Below are positions 7,155 to 13,314 of a stretch of 13,314 nucleotides of DNA, in pieces (within the stretch, counting starts at the first letter, position 1; each line of letters starts with the position of its first letter). The DNA comes from Chloroflexia bacterium (GTDB taxonomy: Bacteria > Chloroflexota > Chloroflexia > Thermomicrobiales > UBA6265). The DNA lies in contig JAUIGA010000046.1 of NCBI GenBank assembly GCA_030430125.1, forward strand, positions 1 to 13,314, in the 5' to 3' direction. Under the pieces are notes generated by a model that worked only from the letters and a program-made list of their open reading frames with translations, did no database searches and was not told where the DNA came from. The position numbers and the translations under genes are program-made.

Positions 7155-7589
7155 TCACCCCTTTCCCGCGACGCTCGTTTCCGTGCCTGCGGCGAACTCC
7201 GCCTGATGGAGGCGGCGTCGGAAGATCTGCGCCGTCAGCACCATGAACGGGCTTGCGACCAGCATCGCCGTCCACGCGAACGTCAATCCGACATCGAACA
7301 CCCGAATCCCCAGCCAAGCGATCCCCACACCCAGCCACATCGCCGCGATGTTGGTCCGCATCGGTGACCGCGCGTCGCCCAGCGCTCGAAGCGCGCCGCC
7401 GTAAACCGACTGACAGGCCCAGGCCGGCAATGTGAGGGCGAGGGCCATCAACGCGCCGTCGCCGTGGTCGATCACCGTCGCATCGTCCGGAAACACGCCG
7501 AGAATCTGCCGCGCCAGCAGGAAGTACACCGTACCCGCGACCACCATCCATAGCACCAGGCTCCTGCACGCCAGAGCGGCGTGAATGGG
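7155..7589 (-). pseudogene. C-terminal fragment of a second MATE efflux protein
   Basis: The frame read leftwards from about 7589 matches only the last third of the neighbouring full-length MATE gene. Shared landmarks are WM..G..YFLL, QIL..F.DD..VIDHGDGAL, GG.LR.LGDAR.PM, MWL.VG.AW and FRRRL. The remaining roughly 300 N-terminal residues are absent. Homology fades upstream of about 7580, with no start-bearing N-terminus. The fragment has no internal stops, so truncation may be recent. A GTG at 7556, closely preceded by AGGAG, could still give a 133-residue membrane peptide with about four helices, but transport activity is not expected. Divergence from the neighbour suggests an old tandem duplication followed by a 5' deletion. 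Confidence 0.75.
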
Positions 7590-7655
7590 CGGTGTAATGT
7601 ACCACTGGGACCACCGCTGGCTCGCTGGTGCGGTTGCATGAATGTGGCGCGAAGA

Positions 7656-9071
7656 TCAGGCCGGTGCGGGAGGTGGCACCCCGGCGCGCACGTTGTCCCG
7701 AACCGTCTGAAGCCGGCGCCGGAAGGCGATGGTATTGACCAGCGCCGCGATCGGACTGGTGACAAGGAATGTCGCCCACACGATCGTGAGCGAGGCGTCG
7801 AACCAGTTCACCGCCACCCAGGCCAGCCCCACGGCCAACCACATCGATATCGTGCTGGCGATCATCGGGGTACGGGCATCGCCCAGACCGCGCAGCGAGC
7901 CGCCAAAGACCGTCCAGAACGTCCAGAATGGCAGGCTGATCGCGAGTGCCTTCAACGCGCCGTCCCCGTGATCGATCACGCTGGGATCGTCGGTAAACAG
8001 GCGCAGGATCTGCTCGCTCAGCAGGAAATAGATCGCCCCGCCGGTGGTCATCCAGACCAGCGACCATCGGGCGGAGATGCGGGATGCGACCTGGGCGGCG
8101 TCGAGGTCGCGGGCGCCAAGACTCTGGCCAACCAGCGCCGTGGCGGCGGTGGCGAAACCGAATCCCGGCAGGAAGGCCATGGAGAGGGCGTTGAAGCTGA
8201 TCTGCTGGGCCGCAAGGGCATCGGTACCGATCACCGCGACGATCGCGATCATGGCTGTGAACCCAGCCGACATCAGCATCTGCTCGATCGCTGCCGGCAC
8301 GCCGAGCTGCATGAGGTTGCGGGCGGTCGTCACGCGGGGAGACCAACCCGAACGTCCGCGCAGGGACACGGCGCGCCGGCCCGAGAAGAGGAACCAGAGC
8401 AGGATCGCCGCCGACACCGCGCGACCGATAGCGGTGCTCCACGCGCTGCCGGCGACTTCCAGCCGGGGAAAGCCGAAGTGACCGAAGATCAACGCATAGG
8501 CGAGAAAGACGTTCACCACGTTTGCGATGATCGATGCGCGGAGCGGAGTCTGGCTGTCGCCGGCGCCGCGCAGGACCGCCCCGCAGACGAAGGTCATCAG
8601 CAGCACGACGATCGTGCCGCCGGTGATGCGCAGATAGGTGATGGCGTTGTCGGCGACATCCGGCTCGGTGTGGAAGAACCCGACGATGGCAGGGGCAAGG
8701 GCATACCCGAGGATGGTCAGCGGGATCGACAGCAGGAATCCCCAGAAGACCGTCTGGCGGGCAAGGCGGTTGGCTTCGGCCGGGTCCCTGGCGCCGATGG
8801 CCTGCGACACGAGGACCGTGCCGCCGATGGCGATGGAGCTCAGGATCGCGATGGCGAAGAATGCCACTTCGAGCGCTACGCCGACACCGGCGAGCGCTGC
8901 TGACCCCAGCGCCGCCACGAAGAGGGTGTCGACGACACCTACCAAGGTCTGTAGCATGTTCTCGCCGATGATCGGCAACGCCAGCCGCAGGACCCGGCCC
9001 TGAGTCATGTCCGGCGCATCGGTGCTGGTGGTGGTCGCCGGCTCGCTGGCGGAAACGGTGTCGTCAGGCAT
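7656..9071 (-). CDS. MATE family multidrug/sodium or proton antiporter
   Basis: 471 residues from ATG 9071, a normal MATE length, with about twelve membrane helices in two homologous halves. The N-terminal half starts LALPIIGENMLQTLVGVVDTLFVAALGSAALAGVG, the classic MatE opening with a D in helix 1. The second half repeats the pattern (LGVPAAIEQMLMSAGFTAMIAIVAVIGTDALAAQQISFNA). Both halves carry GARD followed by A (QAIGARDPAEA and QSLGARDLDAA) and GDS/GDAR loops. It exports cationic drugs or metabolites across the inner membrane. The start is uncertain: the frame is open to 9341 and no good ribosome site precedes 9071. ATG 9008 (MTQGRVLRLALP) is a shorter choice. It is divergent from the atp operon and upstream of the truncated MATE copy. 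Confidence 0.88.
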   Translation of the reverse strand: MPDDTVSASEPATTTSTDAPDMTQGRVLRLALPIIGENMLQTLVGVVDTLFVAALGSAALAGVGVALEVAFFAIAILSSIAIGGTVLVSQAIGARDPAEANRLARQTVFWGFLLSIPLTILGYALAPAIVGFFHTEPDVADNAITYLRITGGTIVVLLMTFVCGAVLRGAGDSQTPLRASIIANVVNVFLAYALIFGHFGFPRLEVAGSAWSTAIGRAVSAAILLWFLFSGRRAVSLRGRSGWSPRVTTARNLMQLGVPAAIEQMLMSAGFTAMIAIVAVIGTDALAAQQISFNALSMAFLPGFGFATAATALVGQSLGARDLDAAQVASRISARWSLVWMTTGGAIYFLLSEQILRLFTDDPSVIDHGDGALKALAISLPFWTFWTVFGGSLRGLGDARTPMIASTISMWLAVGLAWVAVNWFDASLTIVWATFLVTSPIAALVNTIAFRRRLQTVRDNVRAGVPPPAPA

Positions 9072-9401
9072 GATGGCATGCTCGGTCGCGCGGGCCGGAG
9101 CGATACCGTTGCGGGCAACGCCTCCAGACCAGCGCAAATCGGGTCCCGACCATGGCAAGGTGGCGATGGTCCTGCGGGAGGAAGCGTAGCAGCGAGACCG
9201 GGGACGGCGCCATGCCGAAACGCCCCGGGATGGCACACAGGCTCGGACGGTCTTGCCTCCATGCTCTATCATTCCCGGAGAGCGACATGTCACCGCCGGA
9301 TGGGCAGGGGATCCGGCAGTTTGGGCCAGAACGTGACCCATCAGGTTGTGCGATCCCGAGATTGTGATAATATTCGCAATCGAAGAGTGGGAGGGTCTGC
9401 T
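9072..9401. other. Intergenic region between the divergent MATE gene and atp operon
   Basis: No credible gene is visible in these 330 bases, although the minus frame stays open as an unsupported extension of the MATE gene. It contains a 7-bp hairpin, GCCGGAT at 9295-9301 with ATCCGGC at 9311-9317. It also has a short AT-rich island at 9361-9380, strongly contrasting with the GC-rich surroundings, which is the likely atp promoter. Confidence 0.6.
9346..9382 (+). promoter_or_regulatory. Candidate extended -10 promoter and overlapping dyad for the atp operon
   Basis: GATAAT at 9366-9371 (5 of 6 to TATAAT) is preceded by TG-T, an extended -10. A weak TTGTGC lies at 9346-9351, giving a short 14-base spacer, or 16 if TAATAT at 9368 is the true -10. 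The AT island is framed by an imperfect dyad, GATTGnGA on the left and TCnCAATC on the right, between 9360 and 9381. Such a dyad over a -10 could be an operator. The first gene starts about 20 bases after it. Confidence 0.45.
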
Positions 9402-9710
9402 GTGCCACAGGGACTGGACCCGGAGGACTTCAAGGACTACAGTGCGCTCGGGCTGGGCTGGTCCATCGTCGCCACACTCGTCATTTGCATCGTGGGCGGC
9501 GTGCTACTTGACCAGGTTCTGGATACATCGCCGCTGCTGACGCTGATCGGCGTGGCGCTTGGGCTGATGTCCGCCGGGTACCTGCTCTATGAGCTGACGC
9601 TCATCGGCCGCAAGGATCACGAGTCTGGCCCGATCGGCCGGCGGCTGGAATCCCGCGGGCAACGACGACAGCAACGTGGAGGAAACTCCACAGACAACCG
9701 CGTACAATGA
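9402..9710 (+). CDS. atpZ: AtpZ/AtpI-family ATP synthase assembly protein
   Basis: 102 residues from GTG 9402, with strong GGGAGGG at 9389-9395, 6 bases upstream. Two membrane helices form a hairpin (about residues 17-37, GWSIVATLVICIVGGVLLDQ, and 44-66, LLTLIGVALGLMSAGYLLYEL). Between them is the family mark D-x-x-L-x-T-S-P. A short basic C-terminal tail (RRLESRGQRRQQR) follows. This matches the AtpZ type (putative F1Fo subunit of the Ca2+/Mg2+ transporter family) that often opens ATP synthase operons. Members are thought to help c-ring assembly or Mg2+ supply. It sits at the head of atpB-E-F-H-A, which agrees. Calling it AtpZ rather than AtpI is from length and motif. Confidence 0.8.
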   Translation: MPQGLDPEDFKDYSALGLGWSIVATLVICIVGGVLLDQVLDTSPLLTLIGVALGLMSAGYLLYELTLIGRKDHESGPIGRRLESRGQRRQQRGGNSTDNRVQ

Positions 9711-9715
9711 CTGGC

Positions 9716-9737
9716 GAAAACCGCATTCGCGGTTTTC
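9716..9737 (+). terminator. Terminator- or attenuator-like hairpin between atpZ and atpB
   Basis: GAAAACCGC at 9716-9724 pairs perfectly with GCGGTTTTC at 9729-9737 around the 4-base loop ATTC. The GC core followed by TTTT has the shape of an intrinsic terminator, with a matching AAAA arm upstream. It lies inside the operon, 6 bases after the atpZ stop, so partial termination or RNA processing is more likely than a full stop. Confidence 0.5.
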
Positions 9738-9807
9738 CGTGTGTCAAGAGGACTGTACTGGGGAGGCGGGTGCGCGCCCGCAATGGCGAGGAGAGACGTC
9801 TGATCCT

Positions 9808-10821
9808 ATGGAAGCACCGCATGTAGAAATCGCGGCGGAGACGCTCTTTGAGATCGGCCCGGTCGCCGTCACCAACTCGATGCTGACGATGTTCCTGGTG
9901 ATGGCGGCGGTCCTGATCGGGTTCACCCTCGTCGCTCGCCGGAGGTCGCTGATCCCCGGTCGCGGCCAGGGGTTCATCGAGCTCATCGTCGAGTTCATCC
10001 TCGACCTGGTCGAGGGGACCGCCGGCAAGCGCATCGGTCGTCGCATCTTCCCGTTGATCGCCGGAATCTTTATCTTCATCCTGTTCGCAAATTTCTCCGG
10101 GCTGCTTCCTGGTGTCGGGACCATCGTCCTTGTTGAGGACGAGGAAGATACCCACGCCACCGAGACGGCCGACGACCACGCCACCGATACCGAGGGTGAG
10201 GTCGCCGACGCCGCGGTTGCCGAGGCGACCGAAGGAACGCCGGTCGCCGCCGAAGGGGAGGATGCTGGCCACGACGACGAAGCTGTCGCCGCAACCACCA
10301 CTGGCGAGGCCGAGGACGACGGGCACCACGGCCCGACCCGCACGCCGGTCTTCCGTCCGCCCACCGCTGACCTGAACATGACCCTCGCGATGTCGCTGCT
10401 GACCTTCGTGGTCGTGCAGATCGCCGGTATCTCTGCGCACGGTGTTGTCGGGCGCGTCAAGCACATGGCCGACCCGCCGTTCATTCTCCCGATCGAAATC
10501 ATCTCCGAGTTGTCGCGCATCATTTCGCTCGCCGCTCGACTGTTCGGCAACGTGTTTGCCGGCGAGGTCCTGCTCGGCGTCATGTACGCGCTGGCAAACG
10601 CGATCAAGATCGCCATCCTGCCGCTCGTCTTCCCGGTCATCTTCATTGGCCTGGAGGTGTTGTTCGGCACGATTCAGGCGCTCGTGTTCGCGCTGCTGAC
10701 CCTGATCTACATCACCCTGGCCGCCGCGGGTCATGACGACCACGATCATGAATCCGCGCATGAGGAACCAGCGGCCGATTCGACCCGAGGCGCCGCATCA
10801 TCGGCGTCGGCGGGCGACTGA
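9808..10821 (+). CDS. atpB: F1Fo ATP synthase subunit a
   Basis: 337 residues from ATG 9808, with AGGAG at 9789-9793. Subunit a forms the stationary proton half-channels against the c-ring. Helix 1 is near residues 22-43, an amphipathic segment near 54-70, and helix 2 near 80-104. FRPPTADLNMTLAMSLL (182-198) opens the next helix. The essential arginine is R244 in LAARLFGNVFAGE, the equivalent of E. coli R210. The C-terminal helices follow, ending with a His/Asp-rich tail (GHDDHDHESAHEEP). Unusual: residues 110-177 are an insertion with 24 Asp/Glu, 5 His and no Lys/Arg, placed in the loop between helices 2 and 3. Typical family members have about 240-280 residues and a short loop there. Otherwise the protein is a clear AtpB. 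Confidence 0.95.
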   Translation: MEAPHVEIAAETLFEIGPVAVTNSMLTMFLVMAAVLIGFTLVARRRSLIPGRGQGFIELIVEFILDLVEGTAGKRIGRRIFPLIAGIFIFILFANFSGLLPGVGTIVLVEDEEDTHATETADDHATDTEGEVADAAVAEATEGTPVAAEGEDAGHDDEAVAATTTGEAEDDGHHGPTRTPVFRPPTADLNMTLAMSLLTFVVVQIAGISAHGVVGRVKHMADPPFILPIEIISELSRIISLAARLFGNVFAGEVLLGVMYALANAIKIAILPLVFPVIFIGLEVLFGTIQALVFALLTLIYITLAAAGHDDHDHESAHEEPAADSTRGAASSASAGD

Positions 10822-10846
10822 CACCATTTCGCGAGTATTGCCGTCC

Positions 10847-10861
10847 CCCGGCGCGGCCGGG
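10847..10861 (+). other. Small hairpin in the 174-base atpB-atpE gap
   Basis: CCCGGC at 10847-10852 pairs with GCCGGG at 10856-10861 over loop GCG. A second small stem lies at 10895-10909 (TCTCTC with GAGAGA, loop TGC). Neither is followed by a T-run. They may affect RNA processing ahead of the highly expressed subunit c gene. Confidence 0.35.
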
Positions 10862-10995
10862 CCCAGAATGGATGGCGAGGGCTCGAAGAGCAGTTCTCTC
10901 TGCGAGAGACGGCGGGCGGCGCGGTGTTGCCCTGCCACGGAGTAACAGCGGGGCCGTCGAAGAAGACGACCGGCGCCGACAGGAGGAGACCTCAC

Positions 10996-11238
10996 ATGTT
11001 CGACGGAGTAACCGATCCAGATGCAGTGAAGTCGATGGGTTCGGCGCTTGCCATCGGTCTCGGCGCGTTGGGACCGGGCCTCGGTCTCGGCCTGGCCGTG
11101 CGTGGCGCCATGGAGGCTCTCGGGCGCAACCCGGAGGCCGCGGGCGACATCCGCACAACGATGATCATCGGTGCGGCGCTCGCCGAGGCCGTTGCGATCT
11201 ACGCCTTCGTTATCGCCATCATCATCCTCTTCGTCTAG
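10996..11238 (+). CDS. atpE: F1Fo ATP synthase subunit c
   Basis: 80 residues, a normal subunit c length. ATG 10996 is supported by a near-perfect AGGAGGAG at 10981-10988, 7 bases away. Helix 1 carries the glycine motif (ALGPGLGLGLAVRGA). The polar loop is R44-N-P46 (ALGRNPEAAG), which contacts gamma and epsilon. Helix 2 carries the ion-binding carboxylate E64 in AALAEAVAIYAF. The sodium-site pattern (Gln in helix 1 and Ser/Thr after the Glu) is missing: helix 1 has Leu and residue 65 is Ala, so proton coupling is inferred. Several copies form the rotor ring per enzyme. The strong ribosome site suits this high demand. A longer in-frame start at 10924 is rejected because it lacks such a site and normal helix spacing. 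Confidence 0.96.
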   Translation: MFDGVTDPDAVKSMGSALAIGLGALGPGLGLGLAVRGAMEALGRNPEAAGDIRTTMIIGAALAEAVAIYAFVIAIIILFV

Positions 11239-11251
11239 GTCTGTGTGCGGT

Positions 11252-11282
11252 TGATGGTGGCGCCATGCCGGCGCCACCATCA
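11252..11282 (+). promoter_or_regulatory. Strong hairpin after atpE
   Basis: TGATGGTGGCGCC at 11252-11264 pairs perfectly with GGCGCCACCATCA at 11270-11282, loop ATGCC: 13 bp, the most stable-looking hairpin within the operon. It begins 14 bases past the atpE stop and no T-run follows. It fits a 3' protector of the atpE message or a processing/pausing site, which would help make more subunit c than the downstream subunits. Confidence 0.6.
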
Positions 11283-11293
11283 CGGCGCATGGG

Positions 11294-11310
11294 CCACTGC
11301 GATGCAGTGG
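11294..11310 (+). promoter_or_regulatory. Second hairpin after atpE
   Basis: CCACTGC at 11294-11300 pairs perfectly with GCAGTGG at 11304-11310 over loop GAT. It lies 11 bases after the larger hairpin, making a tandem pair between atpE and atpF. Confidence 0.5.
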
Positions 11311-11364
11311 CGGGGCGGACGACGGAGCTCCCGGCAACGGGGGCGCTACGCGAAGGAGTGGCAC

Positions 11365-11871
11365 ATGCTGGACAGCCTTGGCATCAATGGATGGCAACTG
11401 ACCGTGCAGCTGGTCGCGTTCATTATTTTCATTGCCCTCCTGTGGAGATTCGCGGTCGGCCCGATCACCAGGATGCTCGACGAGCGGCAGGGCAAGATTC
11501 GCGACAGCATGGAGGCGGCCGAGCGCATGCAGGCCGAGCTGAAGGACACTCAGGCTCGCAACGAGCAGGTGCTGCTCGAGGCCCGGCGTGAGGCACAGGA
11601 GATCGTCTCCAACGCGCGCACCACGGGCGAGCAGATGATCGCCAGAGCCCGCGACGAGGCGTCCGCCCAGGCGGACGAATACCTCGATCGGGCGCGAGGC
11701 ACGCTGCGCCAGGAGACCGAACAGGCGCGGCAGGTGCTGCGCAACGAGGTCGCTGATCTGGCGGTGACGGCGGCCGGACGCATCGTGCGCAAGGAGCTCG
11801 ATCCCGCCGCGCAGGCGCAGCTGATCGAGGAGACGCTCGCCGAGGCGGGGTCCAGTCCTCGCTCGGCGTAG
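11365..11871 (+). CDS. atpF: F1Fo ATP synthase subunit b
   Basis: 168 residues from ATG 11365, with AAGGAG at 11353-11358, 6 bases upstream. One N-terminal membrane helix (about 10-30, WQLTVQLVAFIIFIALLWRF) is followed by a conserved hinge-like P-I-x-x-x-L-D-E-R (GPITRMLDERQGKI). A long charged, Ala-rich helix then reaches nearly to the C-terminus and would form the dimeric peripheral stalk. It ends in VTAAGRIVRKELDPAAQAQLIEE, the section that docks onto delta. It anchors the catalytic head against rotation. Length and order are usual for the family. Confidence 0.94.
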   Translation: MLDSLGINGWQLTVQLVAFIIFIALLWRFAVGPITRMLDERQGKIRDSMEAAERMQAELKDTQARNEQVLLEARREAQEIVSNARTTGEQMIARARDEASAQADEYLDRARGTLRQETEQARQVLRNEVADLAVTAAGRIVRKELDPAAQAQLIEETLAEAGSSPRSA

Positions 11872-12056
11872 GTCGAGGCGGCGACCGGTAGGGGTGGACT
11901 CGTCGGCACGCGCCAGCCTGGTGCGAAGAAGAATGTGTCCACCCGGGTCTTGTGCGAGAGCGCTGCAGGAGACAGGGTCGCCCCCTACGGGTTGGTGTCG
12001 ACGATTGAGCGGTTGCCCCGTGCGGGTGGATGCGCAGGACAGGGAGCGAACGAGCG

Positions 12057-12587
12057 ATGGCAAGCGGTGCAGCGAAACGCTACGTGCAGGCGGTCGTCGA
12101 GATCGCCCGGGAGCAGCAGAGCTTCGATGCGTGGCAGCGCGACCTGGAAACGCTTGGCGCGGTGGGGCGTGATGACGGCGCGACCGCCTTTCTGAACAAC
12201 CCAAGCGTGGCGGTCACGGACAAGAAGCGGGCGATCGACCTCGTGTTGAAGGATGCGCAGCCGGAAGCCCGCAACCTCGCTCACCTGCTGATCGATCGCC
12301 AGCGGATCGGGATCATTCCGGATCTGGTCGAGGCGTTCGAGGAAGCCGTCCTCGCCGAGCGCGGCATCGTCATCGCCGATGTGACGACGGCCGAGCCGAT
12401 CGACGAGCAGACGCAGGACGCGGTACGCGAGCGTCTCGGACAGCTGCTCGGCAAGACGGCGCAGCTGCGGCTCCACACCGATCCGGACATCATCGGTGGG
12501 CTGGTGGCCCAGGTGGGCGACCAGGTGATCGACGGCAGCGTGCAGACCCGGCTGCGACGGCTGCGCAACCGGTTGATGGCTTCCTGA
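12057..12587 (+). CDS. atpH: F1Fo ATP synthase subunit delta (OSCP)
   Basis: 176 residues from ATG 12057, with AGGGAG at 12041-12046, 10 bases upstream. The N-terminal six-helix domain begins ASGAAKRYVQAVVEIAREQQ with the family's A-x-R-Y-x-x-A pattern, followed by FLNNPSVAVTDKKRAI. The C-terminal part carries the family signature IIGGLVAQVGDQVIDGSVQTRLRRLRN. Delta sits on top of the alpha/beta hexamer and joins it to subunit b. It starts 185 bases after atpF, an unusually wide gap. An in-frame extension back to 12030 lacks support. Confidence 0.94.
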   Translation: MASGAAKRYVQAVVEIAREQQSFDAWQRDLETLGAVGRDDGATAFLNNPSVAVTDKKRAIDLVLKDAQPEARNLAHLLIDRQRIGIIPDLVEAFEEAVLAERGIVIADVTTAEPIDEQTQDAVRERLGQLLGKTAQLRLHTDPDIIGGLVAQVGDQVIDGSVQTRLRRLRNRLMAS

Positions 12588-12604
12588 CCCGGCAGGAGCA
12601 ACGT

Positions 12605-12627
12605 CGCCGTCCCAATCGGGGGCGGCG
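12605..12627 (+). other. Hairpin between atpH and atpA
   Basis: CGCCGTCCC at 12605-12613 folds onto GGGGCGGCG at 12619-12627 with one G-U pair and a 5-base loop AATCG. It lies 17 bases after the atpH stop. No T-run follows, so a processing or stability role is likelier than termination. Confidence 0.4.
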
Positions 12628-12701
12628 GGACCTCGTACGAGAAGTGGCGCTGACAGGACCCGCGCGAAGCGGCGCTGGTGTCGCGCAGAAACGGAGCGAT
12701 C

Positions 12702-13314
12702 ATGGCGGTACGCGCGACCGAAATCAGTGATCTGCTCAAGCAGCAGATTCAGGGCTTTACAGACGACGCCTCCATTACCAACGTCGGTCAGGTGATCGGT
12801 GTCGGTGACGGCGTCGCCACCGTGCATGGCCTGAGCCAGGCCATGCAGAGCGAGTTGGTGGAATTCACCAAGTCCGGTATTCGTGGCCTGGTCCTCAACC
12901 TGGGTGAGGATTCGGTCTCGGTCATCGTCATGGGTGACTACACCGGCATCGAAGAGGGCGATGAGGTCCGCACGACCGGTGCGGTCGCCTCGGTTCCGGT
13001 CGGCGATGCGCTGCTGGGCCGCGTGGTGAACGCGCTCGGCGAGCCGATCGACGGCAAGGGACCCATCAAGACCGAAAAGACCCGCGACATCGAGCGCATT
13101 GCGCCCGGCGTGATCAAGCGCCAGGACGTCGATACCGGTCTCCAGACCGGCATCAAGGCGATCGACGCGATGACGCCGATCGGCCGTGGCCAGCGGCAGC
13201 TGATCCTGGGCGACCGCCAGACCGGCAAGTCCACGATCGGGATCGACACCATCATCAACCAGCGTGGCGGCGACGTGAAGTGCATCTACGTTGCGATCGG
13301 CCAGAAACAGGCGC
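12702..13314 (+). CDS. atpA: F1Fo ATP synthase subunit alpha (5' part; 3' end beyond window)
   Basis: 204 residues are visible from ATG 12702, with GGAG at 12693-12696. The N-terminal beta-barrel contains VGQVIGVGDGVATVHGL and the following LNLGEDSVSVIVMG. LLGRVVNALGEPIDGKGPI, then RQDVDTGLQTGIKAIDAMTPIGRGQRQLI, are diagnostic for alpha. The nucleotide-binding P-loop is G170-D-R-Q-T-G-K176-S177; E. coli has Thr in the last place and Ser is a normal variant. Alpha binds non-catalytic nucleotide between the beta subunits of F1. The reading frame is intact to the right edge; about 300 residues are missing. atpG, atpD and atpC would be expected next. Confidence 0.96.
   Translation, partial: MAVRATEISDLLKQQIQGFTDDASITNVGQVIGVGDGVATVHGLSQAMQSELVEFTKSGIRGLVLNLGEDSVSVIVMGDYTGIEEGDEVRTTGAVASVPVGDALLGRVVNALGEPIDGKGPIKTEKTRDIERIAPGVIKRQDVDTGLQTGIKAIDAMTPIGRGQRQLILGDRQTGKSTIGIDTIINQRGGDVKCIYVAIGQKQA

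Noticed and set aside
7581..8903. A 440-codon plus-strand frame opposite the MATE gene
   Set aside because: It has low-complexity Arg/Gly/Asp/His composition with no helices or motifs; the minus strand encodes a clear twelve-helix protein.
9072..9341. N-terminal extension of the MATE gene back to 9341
   Set aside because: The frame is open, but the residues are Arg/Pro/Ser-rich without any hydrophobic helix or similarity expected of MATE, and no ribosome site supports a start there.
11872..12056. Possible small gene in the atpF-atpH gap
   Set aside because: Short frames here lack a ribosome site and believable composition; the gap is better read as non-coding with an 8-bp inverted repeat.
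12659..12671. 13-base string shared with the palindrome at 3836-3848
   Set aside because: A single short GC-rich match without the rest of the element is plausible by chance.

Overview
The window is high-GC bacterial DNA with densely packed genes, several GTG/TTG starts and GC-rich hairpin arrays between genes. The gene content (mreD-mrdA, an AtpZ-type protein leading atpB-E-F-H-A, a small YEFWD-type protein) and the intergenic repeats suggest a Chloroflexota bacterium, perhaps Thermomicrobia-like. That placement is inference from gene style only, because no marker RNA gene is present.

Layout. 1-500 (-): a class I SAM methyltransferase cut by the left edge. 664-3593 (+): mreD and mrdA (PBP2), the lateral-wall elongation pair. 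3594-3993: a non-coding gap between convergent genes, filled with GC-rich hairpins, exact direct repeats and a REP-like palindromic element. 3994-4332 (-): a small unknown gene. 4556-7142 (+): four overlapping genes, namely a metallo-beta-lactamase-fold/Rieske protein, a methylmalonyl-CoA epimerase and two small unknown proteins. 7155-9071 (-): a full MATE exporter with a truncated second MATE copy downstream. 9072-9401: a divergent intergenic region with the probable atp promoter. 9402-13314 (+): the F1Fo ATP synthase operon atpZ-atpB-atpE-atpF-atpH-atpA, with atpA running off the right edge; atpG, atpD and atpC would lie beyond.

How the genes work together. mreD and mrdA belong to the rod/elongasome system. 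atpB, atpE and atpF build the membrane Fo sector, atpH and atpA belong to F1 and its stalk, and atpZ probably assists assembly. Subunit c lacks sodium-site residues and looks proton-coupled. The most unusual points are an acidic, His-containing insertion of about 70 residues in a predicted external loop of subunit a, and long hairpin-bearing gaps between almost all the atp genes. Also notable is a protein resembling CMP-Neu5Ac hydroxylase in its parts but with the Rieske domain at the C-terminus instead of the N-terminus. I see no phage, CRISPR array, transposase or RNA gene. Nothing here proves a wholly new system; the Rieske/epimerase/two-small-gene operon is the best candidate for undescribed biology.
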